From assembly GCA_002717855.1 (NCBI GenBank), contig PBCD01000024.1:1-34267 (forward strand): DNA of 34,267 bases. Reading direction: 5' to 3'. The stretch comes from Rickettsiales bacterium (GTDB lineage Bacteria > Pseudomonadota > Alphaproteobacteria > TMED127). A model generated the notes under the pieces. That model was not told the DNA's origin, made no database searches, and saw nothing but the letters and a program-made list of their open reading frames with translations. Shown here one piece after another: positions 16,348-25,411 of the stretch; the stretch's first letter is position 1; every line of letters begins with the position of its first letter. A program made the position numbers and the translations under genes.

Positions 16348-17634
16348 ATGACAGAAAATCTTTTTTTTGAGAGTAGTTTGAACCAAACTGATCCATCCAT
16401 TTTAGATGCTGTAAAAAATGAATTTCATAGGCAAAACGACCAAATTGAACTGATCGCATCTGAAAATATTGTATCTAAAGCTGTATTAGAAGCTCAAGGT
16501 ACTGTTTTAACTAATAAGTATGCAGAAGGCTATTCTGGAAAACGCTATTATGGCGGTTGTGAACATGTCGATGTTGTTGAAGATATATGCATTGAAAGAG
16601 TTAAAAAATTATTTGGAGCAAAATTCGCGAATGTTCAAGTGCATTCTGGATCTCAAGCTAATCAAGCCGTATTTCTGGCTTTACTTAAACCCGGAGATAC
16701 TATAATGGGAATGTCTCTTGCAGCAGGTGGACATTTAACCCATGGAGCTCCTCCAAATGAATCTGGAAAATGGTTTAATGCTATACAATATGGTGTAAGA
16801 AGAGAAGATGCATTAATTGACTATGAAGAGGTTGAAAAACTTGCAAACGAGAATAAGCCAAAATTAATTATAGCAGGTGGTTCCTCTTATCCAAGAGTAA
16901 TTGATTTCGCTAAATTTCAACAAATTGCAAAATCAGTTGGAGCTATGTTATTAGTTGATATGGCTCACTTTGCTGGATTAGTTGCAACTGGTTTATACCC
17001 TAACCCACTCCAATATGCTGATGTTGTTACTACAACAACTCACAAAACGTTAAGAGGTCCACGAGGTGGACTTATATTGACTAATAATGAGAATTATGCA
17101 AAAAAAATCAATTCAGCTGTTTTTCCTGGTTTACAAGGCGGACCATTGATGCACGTTATATGTGCTAAAGCTGTCGCATTCGGAGAGGCTTTAAAGCCCG
17201 ATTTCAAAGTTTATATAAAAAACGTTATTAATAATGCAAAGGTTTTGTCCAAAGTAATGATTAATAGAGGTTTAGACGTTGTATCAGGAGGTACGGATAC
17301 TCATTTAACTCTTGTTGATTTAAGGCCAAAAAACTTAACAGGCAAAGCTGCAGAACGTTCTCTTGAAAATGCTGGAATAACATGTAACAAAAATGGTGTT
17401 CCTTTTGATCCACAGAGTCCATTTGTCACCTCTGGGATTAGATTAGGTACCCCAGCTGGTACCAGCAGAGGTTTTGGTGAGGAAGAATTTGAAATTATAG
17501 GTAATTACATAGGGGATGTGCTTGACGGTTTATCAGTAAACCCAGATAATAATTCATCCTTGGAGAGTGAAATTAAACTTAAAGTTAAGTCTTTATGCCG
17601 TAAATTCCCAATTTATACTTCTGTTATATCATAG
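16348..17634 (+). CDS. glyA: Serine hydroxymethyltransferase
   Basis: Interconverts serine and glycine with tetrahydrofolate as C1 carrier (428 aa). It shows the conserved [47 protein letters not shown] and the PLP lysine K233 in [15 protein letters not shown] good ribosome binding site (AAAGGGAG, 16336-16343) precedes the ATG. Glycine from this enzyme and serine/glyoxylate from the minus-strand cluster share the same pools. No glycine riboswitch fits in the 19-base spacer. Confidence 0.98.
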   Translation: MTENLFFESSLNQTDPSILDAVKNEFHRQNDQIELIASENIVSKAVLEAQGTVLTNKYAEGYSGKRYYGGCEHVDVVEDICIERVKKLFGAKFANVQVHSGSQANQAVFLALLKPGDTIMGMSLAAGGHLTHGAPPNESGKWFNAIQYGVRREDALIDYEEVEKLANENKPKLIIAGGSSYPRVIDFAKFQQIAKSVGAMLLVDMAHFAGLVATGLYPNPLQYADVVTTTTHKTLRGPRGGLILTNNENYAKKINSAVFPGLQGGPLMHVICAKAVAFGEALKPDFKVYIKNVINNAKVLSKVMINRGLDVVSGGTDTHLTLVDLRPKNLTGKAAERSLENAGITCNKNGVPFDPQSPFVTSGIRLGTPAGTSRGFGEEEFEIIGNYIGDVLDGLSVNPDNNSSLESEIKLKVKSLCRKFPIYTSVIS

Positions 17635-17645
17635 GTTAAATGTAG

Positions 17646-18104
17646 ATGCGTTGTCCATTTTGTGGTCATGGAGAAACTCAAGTCAAGGACTCTAGACCTT
17701 CAGACGACAACGCTTCTATACGAAGAAGAAGACAGTGTCCTGCATGCGGCTCTAGATTTACAACATTTGAAAGAGTTCAGTTAAGAGAGCTAATTATTTT
17801 GAAGAAAAATGGTAACAGAACAATTTTTGATAGAGAAAAATTAGTAAGATCTATAGATATCTCTTGTAGGAAAAGACCGGTTAAACCAGATCAAATAGAG
17901 ATTATAACCAACGGAATTCAGAGGAGATTGGAAAGTTCTGGTGAACCCGAAATTCCATCCAAAGTTGTAGGTGAACTGGTAATGGATGCACTAAAAACAC
18001 TAGATAGAGTTGCTTATTTGAGATTTGCATCGGTATATAAAGACTTTCAAGAAACGGACGATTTTAGAAAATTTATTGATAAGAATCTTAATCTTAAAGA
18101 CTAA
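17646..18104 (+). CDS. nrdR: Transcriptional repressor NrdR
   Basis: ATP/dATP-sensing repressor of ribonucleotide reductase genes (152 aa). The N-terminal zinc ribbon has Cys3, Cys6, Cys31 and Cys34 (MRCPFC and [12 protein letters not shown]), followed by basic SIRRRRQ. The ATP-cone domain spans about residues 49-139. The C-terminal [14 protein letters not shown] is characteristic. It sits between glyA and ribD as in many Alphaproteobacteria. Confidence 0.97.
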   Translation: MRCPFCGHGETQVKDSRPSDDNASIRRRRQCPACGSRFTTFERVQLRELIILKKNGNRTIFDREKLVRSIDISCRKRPVKPDQIEIITNGIQRRLESSGEPEIPSKVVGELVMDALKTLDRVAYLRFASVYKDFQETDDFRKFIDKNLNLKD

Positions 18105-18111
18105 AAAATCT

Positions 18112-19218
18112 GTGCATTTTGATAATAAATATATGAGTATTGCATTCAATCTAGCTAAAAAAGGAATTGCAGCAAGCTTTCCAAACCCTTCAGTTGGATG
18201 TGTTGTTGTGGAGTGCAACCATGATTTTAAAAATGATAAAATAGTTGGTTTTGGTTTCACTCAAAGAGGGGGAAGGCCACACGCAGAGGCTAAGGCCCTC
18301 GAAAAGATAAACTTTAAAAAAAAAAAAAAATATTTATGTTACTCTACATTAGAACCATGTTCTCATTTTGGTAGAGATGTAAGTTGTTTAGATAAAATTA
18401 AGAAAACTCCAATTAGTCAAATAATTTTTGCATTAAAAGACCCTGATAAAAGAATGAAGGGTAGTAAAATAAAGCAATTAAGTGTTGATGGTAAAACAAT
18501 AAGATCTGGAATTTTAAAAAAAGATTTATTTAAATTTTATGAGGGTTATTTTTTGAATAAAATCAAAAATAGACCTAAAATAACTCTTAAAATGGCCTCT
18601 ACCCTTGATGGTAAAATCACAGCTTCAAAAAAGAAGTGGATATCTAATTCTTCTTCCAGAAAAATAGTTCACCATTTAAGATCTTACCACGATGCTATAT
18701 TAGTTGGAAGTAATACAGTTAGAATTGATAATCCAAGGTTAACATGCAGAATAAAGGGACTTGAAAACACATCCCCAATAAGGATTGTAATAAACAGGAA
18801 ATTAGATTTGTCAGAAAATTTGCAAATTATAACTGATAAATCTGTTAAAACTATTTTAATTTCTTCTTTAAAAAATGAACAAATTCCAAAACATCTTAAA
18901 AAAAAAAATATTGAAATTATAAATATTAAAACTGAAAAATTTAATTTAAAAAATGTTCTAAGAGAACTTTCTTCTTATGGAATTAATAATTTACTAGTTG
19001 AAGGAGGTGCTCAGACTGCAGGATTTTTCCTCAAGTCAAAGTTTGTTGACGAATTAATGATTTTTAGAAATAATTTTTTTGTAGGAGATTCAGAATTAAG
19101 TCTAATAAAGTTTAAAGGAAGTTATAACGAAGAAGAATTTAAACTTAAAAAACTTATGAAATTGAAAAATAATATTTTAGAAATATATCAATCACAATCA
19201 TCATTGATTTTTTTTTAA
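18112..19218 (+). CDS. ribD: Bifunctional diaminohydroxyphosphoribosylaminopyrimidine deaminase/reductase
   Basis: Second and third steps of riboflavin synthesis. The N-terminal deaminase has PNPSVGCVVVE, the zinc ligands in GGRPHAEAKAL and TLEPCSHFGRDVSCLDKI. The C-terminal reductase begins ITLKMASTLDGKI, with AILVGSNTVRIDNPRL and LLVEGGAQTAGFFL. I choose the GTG at 18112 (368 aa), 7 bases after the nrdR stop: it gives MHFDNKYMSIAFNLAKKG, the normal RibD opening. A start at 18025 would add 29 unrelated residues and overlap nrdR. An A15 run at 18316-18330 lies between the two zinc motifs. Confidence 0.95.
   Translation: MHFDNKYMSIAFNLAKKGIAASFPNPSVGCVVVECNHDFKNDKIVGFGFTQRGGRPHAEAKALEKINFKKKKKYLCYSTLEPCSHFGRDVSCLDKIKKTPISQIIFALKDPDKRMKGSKIKQLSVDGKTIRSGILKKDLFKFYEGYFLNKIKNRPKITLKMASTLDGKITASKKKWISNSSSRKIVHHLRSYHDAILVGSNTVRIDNPRLTCRIKGLENTSPIRIVINRKLDLSENLQIITDKSVKTILISSLKNEQIPKHLKKKNIEIINIKTEKFNLKNVLRELSSYGINNLLVEGGAQTAGFFLKSKFVDELMIFRNNFFVGDSELSLIKFKGSYNEEEFKLKKLMKLKNNILEIYQSQSSLIFF
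18316..18330 (+). repeat. A15 homopolymer inside ribD
   Basis: Fifteen A residues encode five lysines (NFKKKKKYLCYS) between the HAE and PC zinc motifs of the deaminase. The frame is intact. It is the longest A-run I noticed in the window. Confidence 0.9.
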
Positions 19219-19239
19219 AAAAAATATTGAGAAATATTA

Positions 19240-19827
19240 ATGTTTACAGGAATAATAAAAAATATTGGTATAATTAAGGAAATTGATTTACAAAAAGATT
19301 ATATTATCAAAATTAATTCAAACTTTAATGAAAAACTTATTTTAGGTGAATCAATAGCATGTTCAGGAATCTGTTTAACAGTAAAAAAAATTTTTAAAAA
19401 AAACTTTTGGGTAAATGTTTCGAAAGAGACAATAAAAAAAACAAGTTTAAAAAGTTTAAAAATAGGTTCATCAATAAATTTAGAAAAATCACTTAAAGTA
19501 GGGGATGAAATTGGAGGTCATCTAGTTTTTGGTCATGTTGATGGAGTTTCAACTTTAAAAAAATTAGAGAAACTAGAAAGTGCTTTCGTTTTAACTATTA
19601 AGGTTAATAAGAATTTAATGAAATACATGACTTCTAAATGTTCAATCACTCTCGATGGAATTTCCCTGACTGTGAATGAGGTCAGAAAAAATACTATTAA
19701 AATTAGTATTATTCCTTATACCTGGGATAATACATCACTTAAAAATGTTAAAGTTGGAGATTTTCTTAATACTGAAATCGATATGATTGCCAGATACACT
19801 TTTAGGGCGGTGGAGGAAAGGTCCTGA
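19240..19827 (+). CDS. ribE: Riboflavin synthase, alpha subunit
   Basis: Dismutates 6,7-dimethyl-8-ribityllumazine to riboflavin (195 aa). It opens with MFTGIIKNIGII, the invariant N-terminus, and has two lumazine-binding repeats: the first with SIACSGICLTVKKI, the second with CSITLDGISLTVNEV. GDEIGGHLVFGHVDGV joins them. Its stop shares a base with the start of the next gene (TGATG at 19824-19829). The symbol ribC is also used for this gene. Confidence 0.96.
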   Translation: MFTGIIKNIGIIKEIDLQKDYIIKINSNFNEKLILGESIACSGICLTVKKIFKKNFWVNVSKETIKKTSLKSLKIGSSINLEKSLKVGDEIGGHLVFGHVDGVSTLKKLEKLESAFVLTIKVNKNLMKYMTSKCSITLDGISLTVNEVRKNTIKISIIPYTWDNTSLKNVKVGDFLNTEIDMIARYTFRAVEERS

Positions 19828-20903
19828 TGTCTTTTTTTTTTTCACCCATTGAAGAAATTTTAAAAGATCTTTCTAAAGGAAGGATGGTTGTTATTGTCGA
19901 TGATGAAAATAGAGAAAATGAAGGTGATCTAATTTTTAATGCTGAGAAAGTAACAGCAGAAAAAATAAATTTTATGGCAAAATATGCTAGAGGTCTAATT
20001 TGTTTAGCTTTAAGTAAAGAAAGAGCAGAAAAACTAGATTTAAAACTTATGTCTGAGAGTAATTTAAGTAGACATAAAACAGCATTTACAGTTTCAATTG
20101 AGGCAAAAAAAGGCGTTACAACAGGAATTAGTGCAATGGATAGATCCAAAACTATAGAAGTAGCCGTATCTGATAAATCTTCATCTAAGGATTTGGTTTC
20201 ACCCGGACATATATTTCCTTTAGTCTCAAAAGATGGTGGTGTGTTAGTGCGAGCCGGTCATACAGAAGCCGCAGTTGATTTAGCAAGACTGTCTGGAAAA
20301 AAACCTAGTGGAGTTATCTGTGAAATTATGAATGACGATGGTTCTATGGCGAGGCTAAAAGATTTAAAGAAATTTTGTATAAAGTATAAGTTGAAAATAT
20401 CTTCAATAAAAGATTTGATTGAATATAGAATACGTAAAGAGAATTTTGTTGAATGTATTCAAAGAAAGACGATAAATATAAAAACCTTTGGGATGTTTGA
20501 ATTACAAGTTTTTTCAAACAAAATTGATGGAACACAACATTTGGCATTAATTAAAGGTAAAATTTACAAAAAAGACGATGTTTTCGTTAGAATGCATACA
20601 TTCAATATTTTTGATGATTTTTTAGGATTAAAAAATAATAATGAATTAGATAAATCAATGGAATTGATTAATAAAAGAGGAAAAGGAGTTATAGTTATTT
20701 TGAGAAATCCTAAAAAGGATATTATGATAAACAGTATTAAAAATTCTAATAATAAAACGATTTTAAAGGAGTATGGAATTGGTGCTCAAATTTTAATAAA
20801 AATTGGTGTAAAAAATATTATTTTGTTAACTAACAAAAATAGAAGTATTATAGGTATTGATGGTTTTGGAATTCACATAAAACGTAACAAAAAACTTGAT
20901 TAA
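19827..20903 (+). CDS. RibBA-type fusion: 3,4-dihydroxy-2-butanone 4-phosphate synthase with a degenerate GTP cyclohydrolase II domain
   Basis: Residues 1-205 are a complete RibB domain with VDDENRENEGDLIF, YARGLICLAL, HKTAFTVSIEAKKGVTTG and the SPGHIFPL and RAGHTEAAVDLARL motifs, so it should make dihydroxybutanone phosphate from ribulose 5-phosphate. Residues 215-358 align by position with GTP cyclohydrolase II (TQHLALIKG, VRMHTFNIF, YGIGAQILIKIGV, GIDGFGIHI). However, the three zinc cysteines expected between residues 258 and 275 are all absent, and the QEGRGIGL-like loop is replaced by RNPKKDIM. This is the RibBX situation known from some Proteobacteria: the second half is unlikely to cleave GTP. 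It may be structural or regulatory. A separate RibA would be needed elsewhere. Confidence 0.9.
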   Translation: MSFFFSPIEEILKDLSKGRMVVIVDDENRENEGDLIFNAEKVTAEKINFMAKYARGLICLALSKERAEKLDLKLMSESNLSRHKTAFTVSIEAKKGVTTGISAMDRSKTIEVAVSDKSSSKDLVSPGHIFPLVSKDGGVLVRAGHTEAAVDLARLSGKKPSGVICEIMNDDGSMARLKDLKKFCIKYKLKISSIKDLIEYRIRKENFVECIQRKTINIKTFGMFELQVFSNKIDGTQHLALIKGKIYKKDDVFVRMHTFNIFDDFLGLKNNNELDKSMELINKRGKGVIVILRNPKKDIMINSIKNSNNKTILKEYGIGAQILIKIGVKNIILLTNKNRSIIGIDGFGIHIKRNKKLD

Positions 20904-20904
20904 A

Positions 20905-21318
20905 GTGAAAAATTTAAAAATTCTTATAATTGAATCTAATTACTATGAAAGCATTACCAAAAAACTATTTTCGGGTGCAAAAAATGTAGTTAAAAAAATG
21001 AAATCTGAATACACAAAAATAACAGTTCCCGGAGCATTAGAAATACCTGTTGTTTTAGAACGCTACAAAGAAAAATATGATGGGTTCATAATTTTGGGTT
21101 GCGTGATTAGAGGTGAAACAACCCACTTTGAGTTAGTACAAAAAATTACAGCTTTTGAAATTTATAAAATAGTACATAAGAACAAGCTCGCGCTCGGTTT
21201 CGGATTGTTGACAGTAGAAAATATTTCGCAAGCTAAAGAAAGAGCCGATACCAAGAAAAAAAATGTAGGCGGCAACGCTGCACACGTTTGTTTTAAAATG
21301 ATCAAACAACTCAAATGA
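20905..21318 (+). CDS. ribH: 6,7-dimethyl-8-ribityllumazine synthase
   Basis: Joins the RibD product to the RibB product (137 aa from this start). It has the N-terminal ILIIESNYYESI, VPGALEIPVVLE, GCVIRGETTHFELV with the catalytic His, and LGFGLLTVENISQA. The GTG at 20905 follows the upstream TAA by one base; a TTG at 20896, overlapping that gene by 8 bases, would add three residues. It completes a ribD-ribE-ribBX-ribH set with nusB and thiL directly after. Confidence 0.94.
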   Translation: MKNLKILIIESNYYESITKKLFSGAKNVVKKMKSEYTKITVPGALEIPVVLERYKEKYDGFIILGCVIRGETTHFELVQKITAFEIYKIVHKNKLALGFGLLTVENISQAKERADTKKKNVGGNAAHVCFKMIKQLK

Positions 21319-21319
21319 A

Positions 21320-21784
21320 ATGGGAGAAAAAGCTCACATTTCCTTAGCAAGATATTTATCAATTCAAGCAATATATCAATATATTGAAACAGGACATAAT
21401 TTAGAAGAAATTTTAATTGAGTTTAACAGTTTTCATGTGAAAAATATTATTTTTGATTTTGAAAATTCTTATGCAAACACAAACTTGCAAGTAGATAAAA
21501 AATATTTTAATTCACTCATAAAAACCTATCAAAAAGAAAAGACAAAGATCGACAAATTAATACAATCAAATCTTAAAGATGACTGGACAATAATAAGGTT
21601 ACCAAAAGTAGTGCAAGCAATTGTTAAAATTGCTGTTGCAGAAATGTTAGGGTTCCCAAAATTATCTATCAAAATTATAGCCAGTGAATATATTATACTA
21701 ACAGAATCTTTTTTTTCAAAAAACGAAAGTTCTTTTGTTAATGCCCTAATACAAAATATTTATGATCAATTATACTTAAAGTGA
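21320..21784 (+). CDS. nusB: Transcription antitermination factor NusB
   Basis: RNA-binding all-helical protein (154 aa) that works with NusE in rRNA antitermination. The opening SLARYLSIQAIYQYIETGHN fits the conserved R-x-x-A-[LV]-Q-x-[LI]-Y start, and the end has LPKVVQAIVKIAVAEML, KLSIKIIASEYIILTESF and FVNALIQNIYDQL. It is one base after the ribH stop and two before thiL, the usual ribH-nusB-thiL order. Confidence 0.92.
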   Translation: MGEKAHISLARYLSIQAIYQYIETGHNLEEILIEFNSFHVKNIIFDFENSYANTNLQVDKKYFNSLIKTYQKEKTKIDKLIQSNLKDDWTIIRLPKVVQAIVKIAVAEMLGFPKLSIKIIASEYIILTESFFSKNESSFVNALIQNIYDQLYLK

Positions 21785-21785
21785 G

Positions 21786-22766
21786 ATGAACAAAGAACAA
21801 TTACTAATTCATAAATATTTTTCTAAGCTTTCATCAAACAAACAATCTATGAATTTAAAAAATGATGCAGCACAAGTTGATTTTGGAAAAAAAAAAATAG
21901 TAATTTCTACTGATATGATGATAGAAAATGTTCATTTTGTAAAGAATGATTCACCTGAATTATTAGCAAGAAAGCTGATTAGAGTGAATGTTTCAGATTT
22001 AGCGGCAATGGGTGCTAGACCTTATGGTTTTACTCTAAATTTAGCGATTCCTGATAAAAACTCTTCGCATTGGATTGCTAAATTTTCTGCTGGGCTAATG
22101 AAGGAACAAAATAATTATGGATTAAAACTTTTTGGTGGTGATTTATCAAAATCTGAAAAAATATTTATGTCTATTACAATATTTGGAAAAGCTTTCAAAA
22201 GGATTCATTTGATGACTACCGCAAAAAATAAATCTGATATTTATGTATCAGGTAATATTGGAGATTCTGTGTTTGGGTACCTTCTTGAAAATGATACAAG
22301 ATATAGTTTTATTAAAAAAAAAATTGGTATTAATTCGTTTAAAAAACTAAAGGAAAATTTTTTTTTGCCCGAACCAAAATTAAAATTAAGTCAATCACTA
22401 GTTGGGTATGCAGATTCATGTACAGATATTTCAGATGGATTAATTACTGATTTAAAAAAAATTCTAAATTTTTCAAATTTGGGGGCAGATATCTATTTAT
22501 CAGAGATTCCAATTTCAAAAACTTTACAGTCAATTTACAAATTATTTAAAAACAAAAAAAAATTTTGGGAATTGGTATTGAGTTGGGGTGAAGATTACGA
22601 ATTGGTTTTTTCTATGTCTTCTAAAAAGAAAAGGTTGTTTGATAAACAAAAAACAAATCACAACATTTTTAAAGTTGGTAACATAAGAAGCGATAGACAA
22701 ATTAATATTTATGGGGAAGATTTAACAAAAATTAAACTAAATTTAAAGGGCTTTAGTCATTTTTAA
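21786..22766 (+). CDS. thiL: Thiamine-monophosphate kinase
   Basis: Phosphorylates thiamine monophosphate to the active diphosphate (326 aa). The AIR-synthase-like fold shows VISTDMMIENVHF (metal-binding Asp), KLIRVNVSDLAAMGARPYG, LFGGDLSKS and, in the C-terminal half, CTDISDGLITDLKKIL and SWGEDYELVFS. The N-terminal Asp of the NDAAQVDFG segment fits the usual G-D-D-A-A. It ends the transcript that includes the rib genes; hppA downstream has its own promoter. Confidence 0.94.
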   Translation: MNKEQLLIHKYFSKLSSNKQSMNLKNDAAQVDFGKKKIVISTDMMIENVHFVKNDSPELLARKLIRVNVSDLAAMGARPYGFTLNLAIPDKNSSHWIAKFSAGLMKEQNNYGLKLFGGDLSKSEKIFMSITIFGKAFKRIHLMTTAKNKSDIYVSGNIGDSVFGYLLENDTRYSFIKKKIGINSFKKLKENFFLPEPKLKLSQSLVGYADSCTDISDGLITDLKKILNFSNLGADIYLSEIPISKTLQSIYKLFKNKKKFWELVLSWGEDYELVFSMSSKKKRLFDKQKTNHNIFKVGNIRSDRQINIYGEDLTKIKLNLKGFSHF

Positions 22767-22773
22767 AGAAAGT

Positions 22774-22802
22774 TTGATATAAACGATTATTTGTTATATA
22801 AG
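22774..22802 (+). promoter_or_regulatory. Predicted sigma-70-type promoter of hppA
   Basis: TTGATA (22774-22779) and TATAAG (22797-22802) are separated by 17 bases; each matches the consensus at five of six positions. Transcription would start near 22809, leaving a leader of about 23 bases with GAGG before the ATG at 22832. Confidence 0.65.
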
Positions 22803-22831
22803 AACTCTTGTAATTTTAAATTTGAGGTTTA

Positions 22832-24922
22832 ATGTCCATAGAATTTTATCTAATACTCATTTGTTCAATAATATCATTACTCTACGGAGCAGTTGCATGC
22901 AAGACAATATTGTCTGCTCCTGAAGGATCCGATAAAATGAAAGATATTGCTAGAGCAATTCAAGAGGGTGCTCAAGCTTACCTCAATAGACAATATGGAA
23001 CAATTGCTGTAGTAGGTCTTATCATAGCTGTAGCCTTATTTTATGGGATAAACAGCTATGTATCAGTAGGGTTTATAATTGGAGCCGTTCTGTCAGGTTT
23101 GGCTGGATACATTGGAATGTTTGTATCAGTTAGAGCAAATGTCAGAACTGCTGAGGCCTCAAAAAATGGTATTCAACCAGCTTTAGATATTTCTTTTAAA
23201 TCGGGTGCTGTTACTGGTTTCTTAGTTGTGGGTCTTGGCCTATTGGGTTTGATTGGCTACTACATTTATCTTTATTTGCATTTTGGGCCAACTGGTGGAA
23301 GGAATATTATTGAACCAATGGTTGCATTAAGTTTTGGAGCATCTTTAATTTCTATTTTTGCAAGACTAGGTGGGGGTATTTTTACTAAAGGCGCAGATGT
23401 GGGTGCTGATTTAGTCGGTAAGATAGAGGCTGGCATTCCCGAAGATGATCCAAGAAATCCTGCAGTAATAGCTGATAATGTTGGTGATAACGTAGGAGAT
23501 TGTGCAGGTATGGCTGCGGATTTATTTGAAACGTATGCAGTAACGATTGTGGGTTGTATGGCCTTAGGTATGATAATGTTTTCTGATATTGATCAGCAAC
23601 TCTTGATGTTGCTTCCTCTATTAATAGCTGCTGTTTGTATAATCTCGTCTATAATAGGTACATTTTATGTGAAATTAGGTGAATCAGAAAATATCATGGG
23701 AGCTTTGTATAAGGGTCTTATTGTGACTGGTGTCGTGTCAGTAATTTTAATTTTCGCAGTTACTTATTACCACATCGGTTTGGATTATGTTATGAATGAT
23801 AATACTTTATTTTTTCATTCGTTCAATGGTTTAGATTTGTTTACATGCTCAGTGATTGGCCTCATTGTTACGGGTCTATTAGTATGGATTACAGAATTTT
23901 ATACCAGCACAGAATATTTCCCAGTTAAATCTGTAGCTAAAGCTTCAGAATCAGGTCATGCAACCAATATAATTCAAGGTCTAGCTATTTCAATGCAGTC
24001 AACTGCTTTGCCTACGCTTGTTATAATTTTTGGTATTGTTTTTTCTTATATTTTTGCTGGTTTATATGGTATAGCAATTGCCGCTACCACCATGTTGGCA
24101 CTTGCTGGTATGATTGTGGCCTTAGACGCTTATGGACCAGTTACTGATAATGCCGGGGGAATTGCTGAAATGTCAAATTTACCCGAAAATGTAAGAAAAA
24201 CCACAGATGCTTTGGATGCAGTTGGAAACACAACTAAAGCAGTAACGAAAGGTTATGCAATAGGATCTGCTGGTTTAGCATCACTTGTTCTTTTTGGAGC
24301 TTACACTCAAGATCTAAAATATTATTTTCCATCTTTAGATGTAAACTTTTCCCTGGAAGACCCATATGTTGTCATTGGACTTTTTATTGGTGGTATGTTG
24401 CCTTATTTATTTGGCTCAATGGGTATGACAGCTGTTGGAAAAACAGCTCAAAAAATAGTAAATGAAGTTAGAAGACAGTTCCGTGAAAATAAAGGAATAA
24501 TGACTGGTAGAAGTAAACCAGAATACGGTAAGGCAGTTGATATATTAACTAAGGCTGCAATTAAAGAAATGATTACGCCTTCAATGCTACCTGTTTTAGC
24601 TCCTTTTGTGATTTATTTTTCAATACTCTTAATTGGCGGTCAAGAGGCAGCATTTGTTACTTTGGGTGCAGCATTGTTAGGTACTATTGTCACTGGAATA
24701 TTTGTTGCGATTTCAATGACATCCGGTGGTGGTGCATGGGATAACGCCAAAAAGTATATCGAAGATGGTAATCATGGAGGAAAAAATTCTGATGCACACA
24801 AATCTTCAATCACTGGAGACACTGTTGGTGATCCCTACAAAGATACATCAGGTCCTGCAATTAATCCAATGATTAAGATTATTAATATCGTCTCAATATT
24901 AATGTTAGCCCTTTTATCTTAA
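22832..24922 (+). CDS. hppA: Membrane-bound proton-pumping pyrophosphatase, K+-independent type
   Basis: Integral membrane pump (696 aa, about 16 hydrophobic segments) that couples PPi hydrolysis to H+ export. The substrate-binding stretch (189-235) includes [20 protein letters not shown] and [18 protein letters not shown]; a second acidic cluster is [16 protein letters not shown], and a third lies near the C-terminus at [12 protein letters not shown] and [15 protein letters not shown]. The subtype-defining segment reads [10 protein letters not shown] with Lys469 and Thr472, the K+-independent signature (K+-dependent enzymes have Ala and Gly there). It follows its own promoter. Cleaving PPi from biosynthesis at the membrane would conserve energy, and a probable PPi-dependent PFK is encoded at the right end of the window. 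Confidence 0.97.
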   Translation: MSIEFYLILICSIISLLYGAVACKTILSAPEGSDKMKDIARAIQEGAQAYLNRQYGTIAVVGLIIAVALFYGINSYVSVGFIIGAVLSGLAGYIGMFVSVRANVRTAEASKNGIQPALDISFKSGAVTGFLVVGLGLLGLIGYYIYLYLHFGPTGGRNIIEPMVALSFGASLISIFARLGGGIFTKGADVGADLVGKIEAGIPEDDPRNPAVIADNVGDNVGDCAGMAADLFETYAVTIVGCMALGMIMFSDIDQQLLMLLPLLIAAVCIISSIIGTFYVKLGESENIMGALYKGLIVTGVVSVILIFAVTYYHIGLDYVMNDNTLFFHSFNGLDLFTCSVIGLIVTGLLVWITEFYTSTEYFPVKSVAKASESGHATNIIQGLAISMQSTALPTLVIIFGIVFSYIFAGLYGIAIAATTMLALAGMIVALDAYGPVTDNAGGIAEMSNLPENVRKTTDALDAVGNTTKAVTKGYAIGSAGLASLVLFGAYTQDLKYYFPSLDVNFSLEDPYVVIGLFIGGMLPYLFGSMGMTAVGKTAQKIVNEVRRQFRENKGIMTGRSKPEYGKAVDILTKAAIKEMITPSMLPVLAPFVIYFSILLIGGQEAAFVTLGAALLGTIVTGIFVAISMTSGGGAWDNAKKYIEDGNHGGKNSDAHKSSITGDTVGDPYKDTSGPAINPMIKIINIVSILMLALLS

Positions 24923-24924
24923 AA

Positions 24925-25404
24925 CTAATCTGAAGCTCTACCACTACCTATTATCGGACCTCCTCTGCCCATTCCAGGCACAGCTATAACATTTGAAATT
25001 AATTGTTCTAAAAGGGTTATTTTTTTTCCCGAAGTCAAAGTGAAGTTTTTCGACATTTCCACTTCCTCCAAGTCACTTTTCTGATAAAGATTTATATTTT
25101 TAAGTGTATCGTCTTTAGAAAATTTTAATTGAAGAACTTTATGGTCTAAAATTTTAGGTTCTAAAAATGCAATTTTTTTTTTTACTGTAAAAACATAATA
25201 AAGCGAATTATCCCCTAAATTGCCATTGAATGATGGAGAACCTAACATTTTTTTAACTAAACCTTTTTTATCTTTTCCAATTTGTAGAGCAGTCAAAATA
25301 TTAGCATCAGGTAATTGTCCATTGACAACCTTAGTATTTACACAAGATATATTGAGTGAGAGGATTAAACAAAAAAGTGTTAATTTAAGATGTTTAAATT
25401 TCAT
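24925..25404 (-). CDS. bamE: Outer-membrane assembly lipoprotein BamE (OmlA/SmpA family)
   Basis: A 159 aa lipoprotein: signal peptide at residues 1-20 with lipobox LNIS-C21. The BamE fold is suggested by QIGKDKKGLVKKMLGSPSF, which matches the conserved G-x-[ST]-x-x-x-V-x-x-x-[LM]-G-x-P pattern, and by YYVFTVKKKIAFLEPKI. It is a part of the Bam complex that inserts outer-membrane proteins. The Gly-rich tail GMGRGGPIIGSG is typical of alphaproteobacterial members. The gene is divergent from the bc1 chaperone, with 7 bases between the two start codons, and convergent with hppA, with 2 bases between stops. Confidence 0.85.
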   Translation of the reverse strand: MKFKHLKLTLFCLILSLNISCVNTKVVNGQLPDANILTALQIGKDKKGLVKKMLGSPSFNGNLGDNSLYYVFTVKKKIAFLEPKILDHKVLQLKFSKDDTLKNINLYQKSDLEEVEMSKNFTLTSGKKITLLEQLISNVIAVPGMGRGGPIIGSGRASD

Positions 25405-25411
25405 AAATAAA

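Noticed and set aside
18025..18111. ATG at 18025 as the start of ribD
   Set aside because: The extra 29 residues show no RibD similarity and are nrdR read in another frame; GTG at 18112 right after the nrdR stop fits better.
25220..25411. Upstream extension of the bc1 chaperone across the start of bamE
   Set aside because: This part is antisense to the well-supported BamE lipoprotein, has no chaperone similarity, and an ATG at 25412 begins the conserved region.
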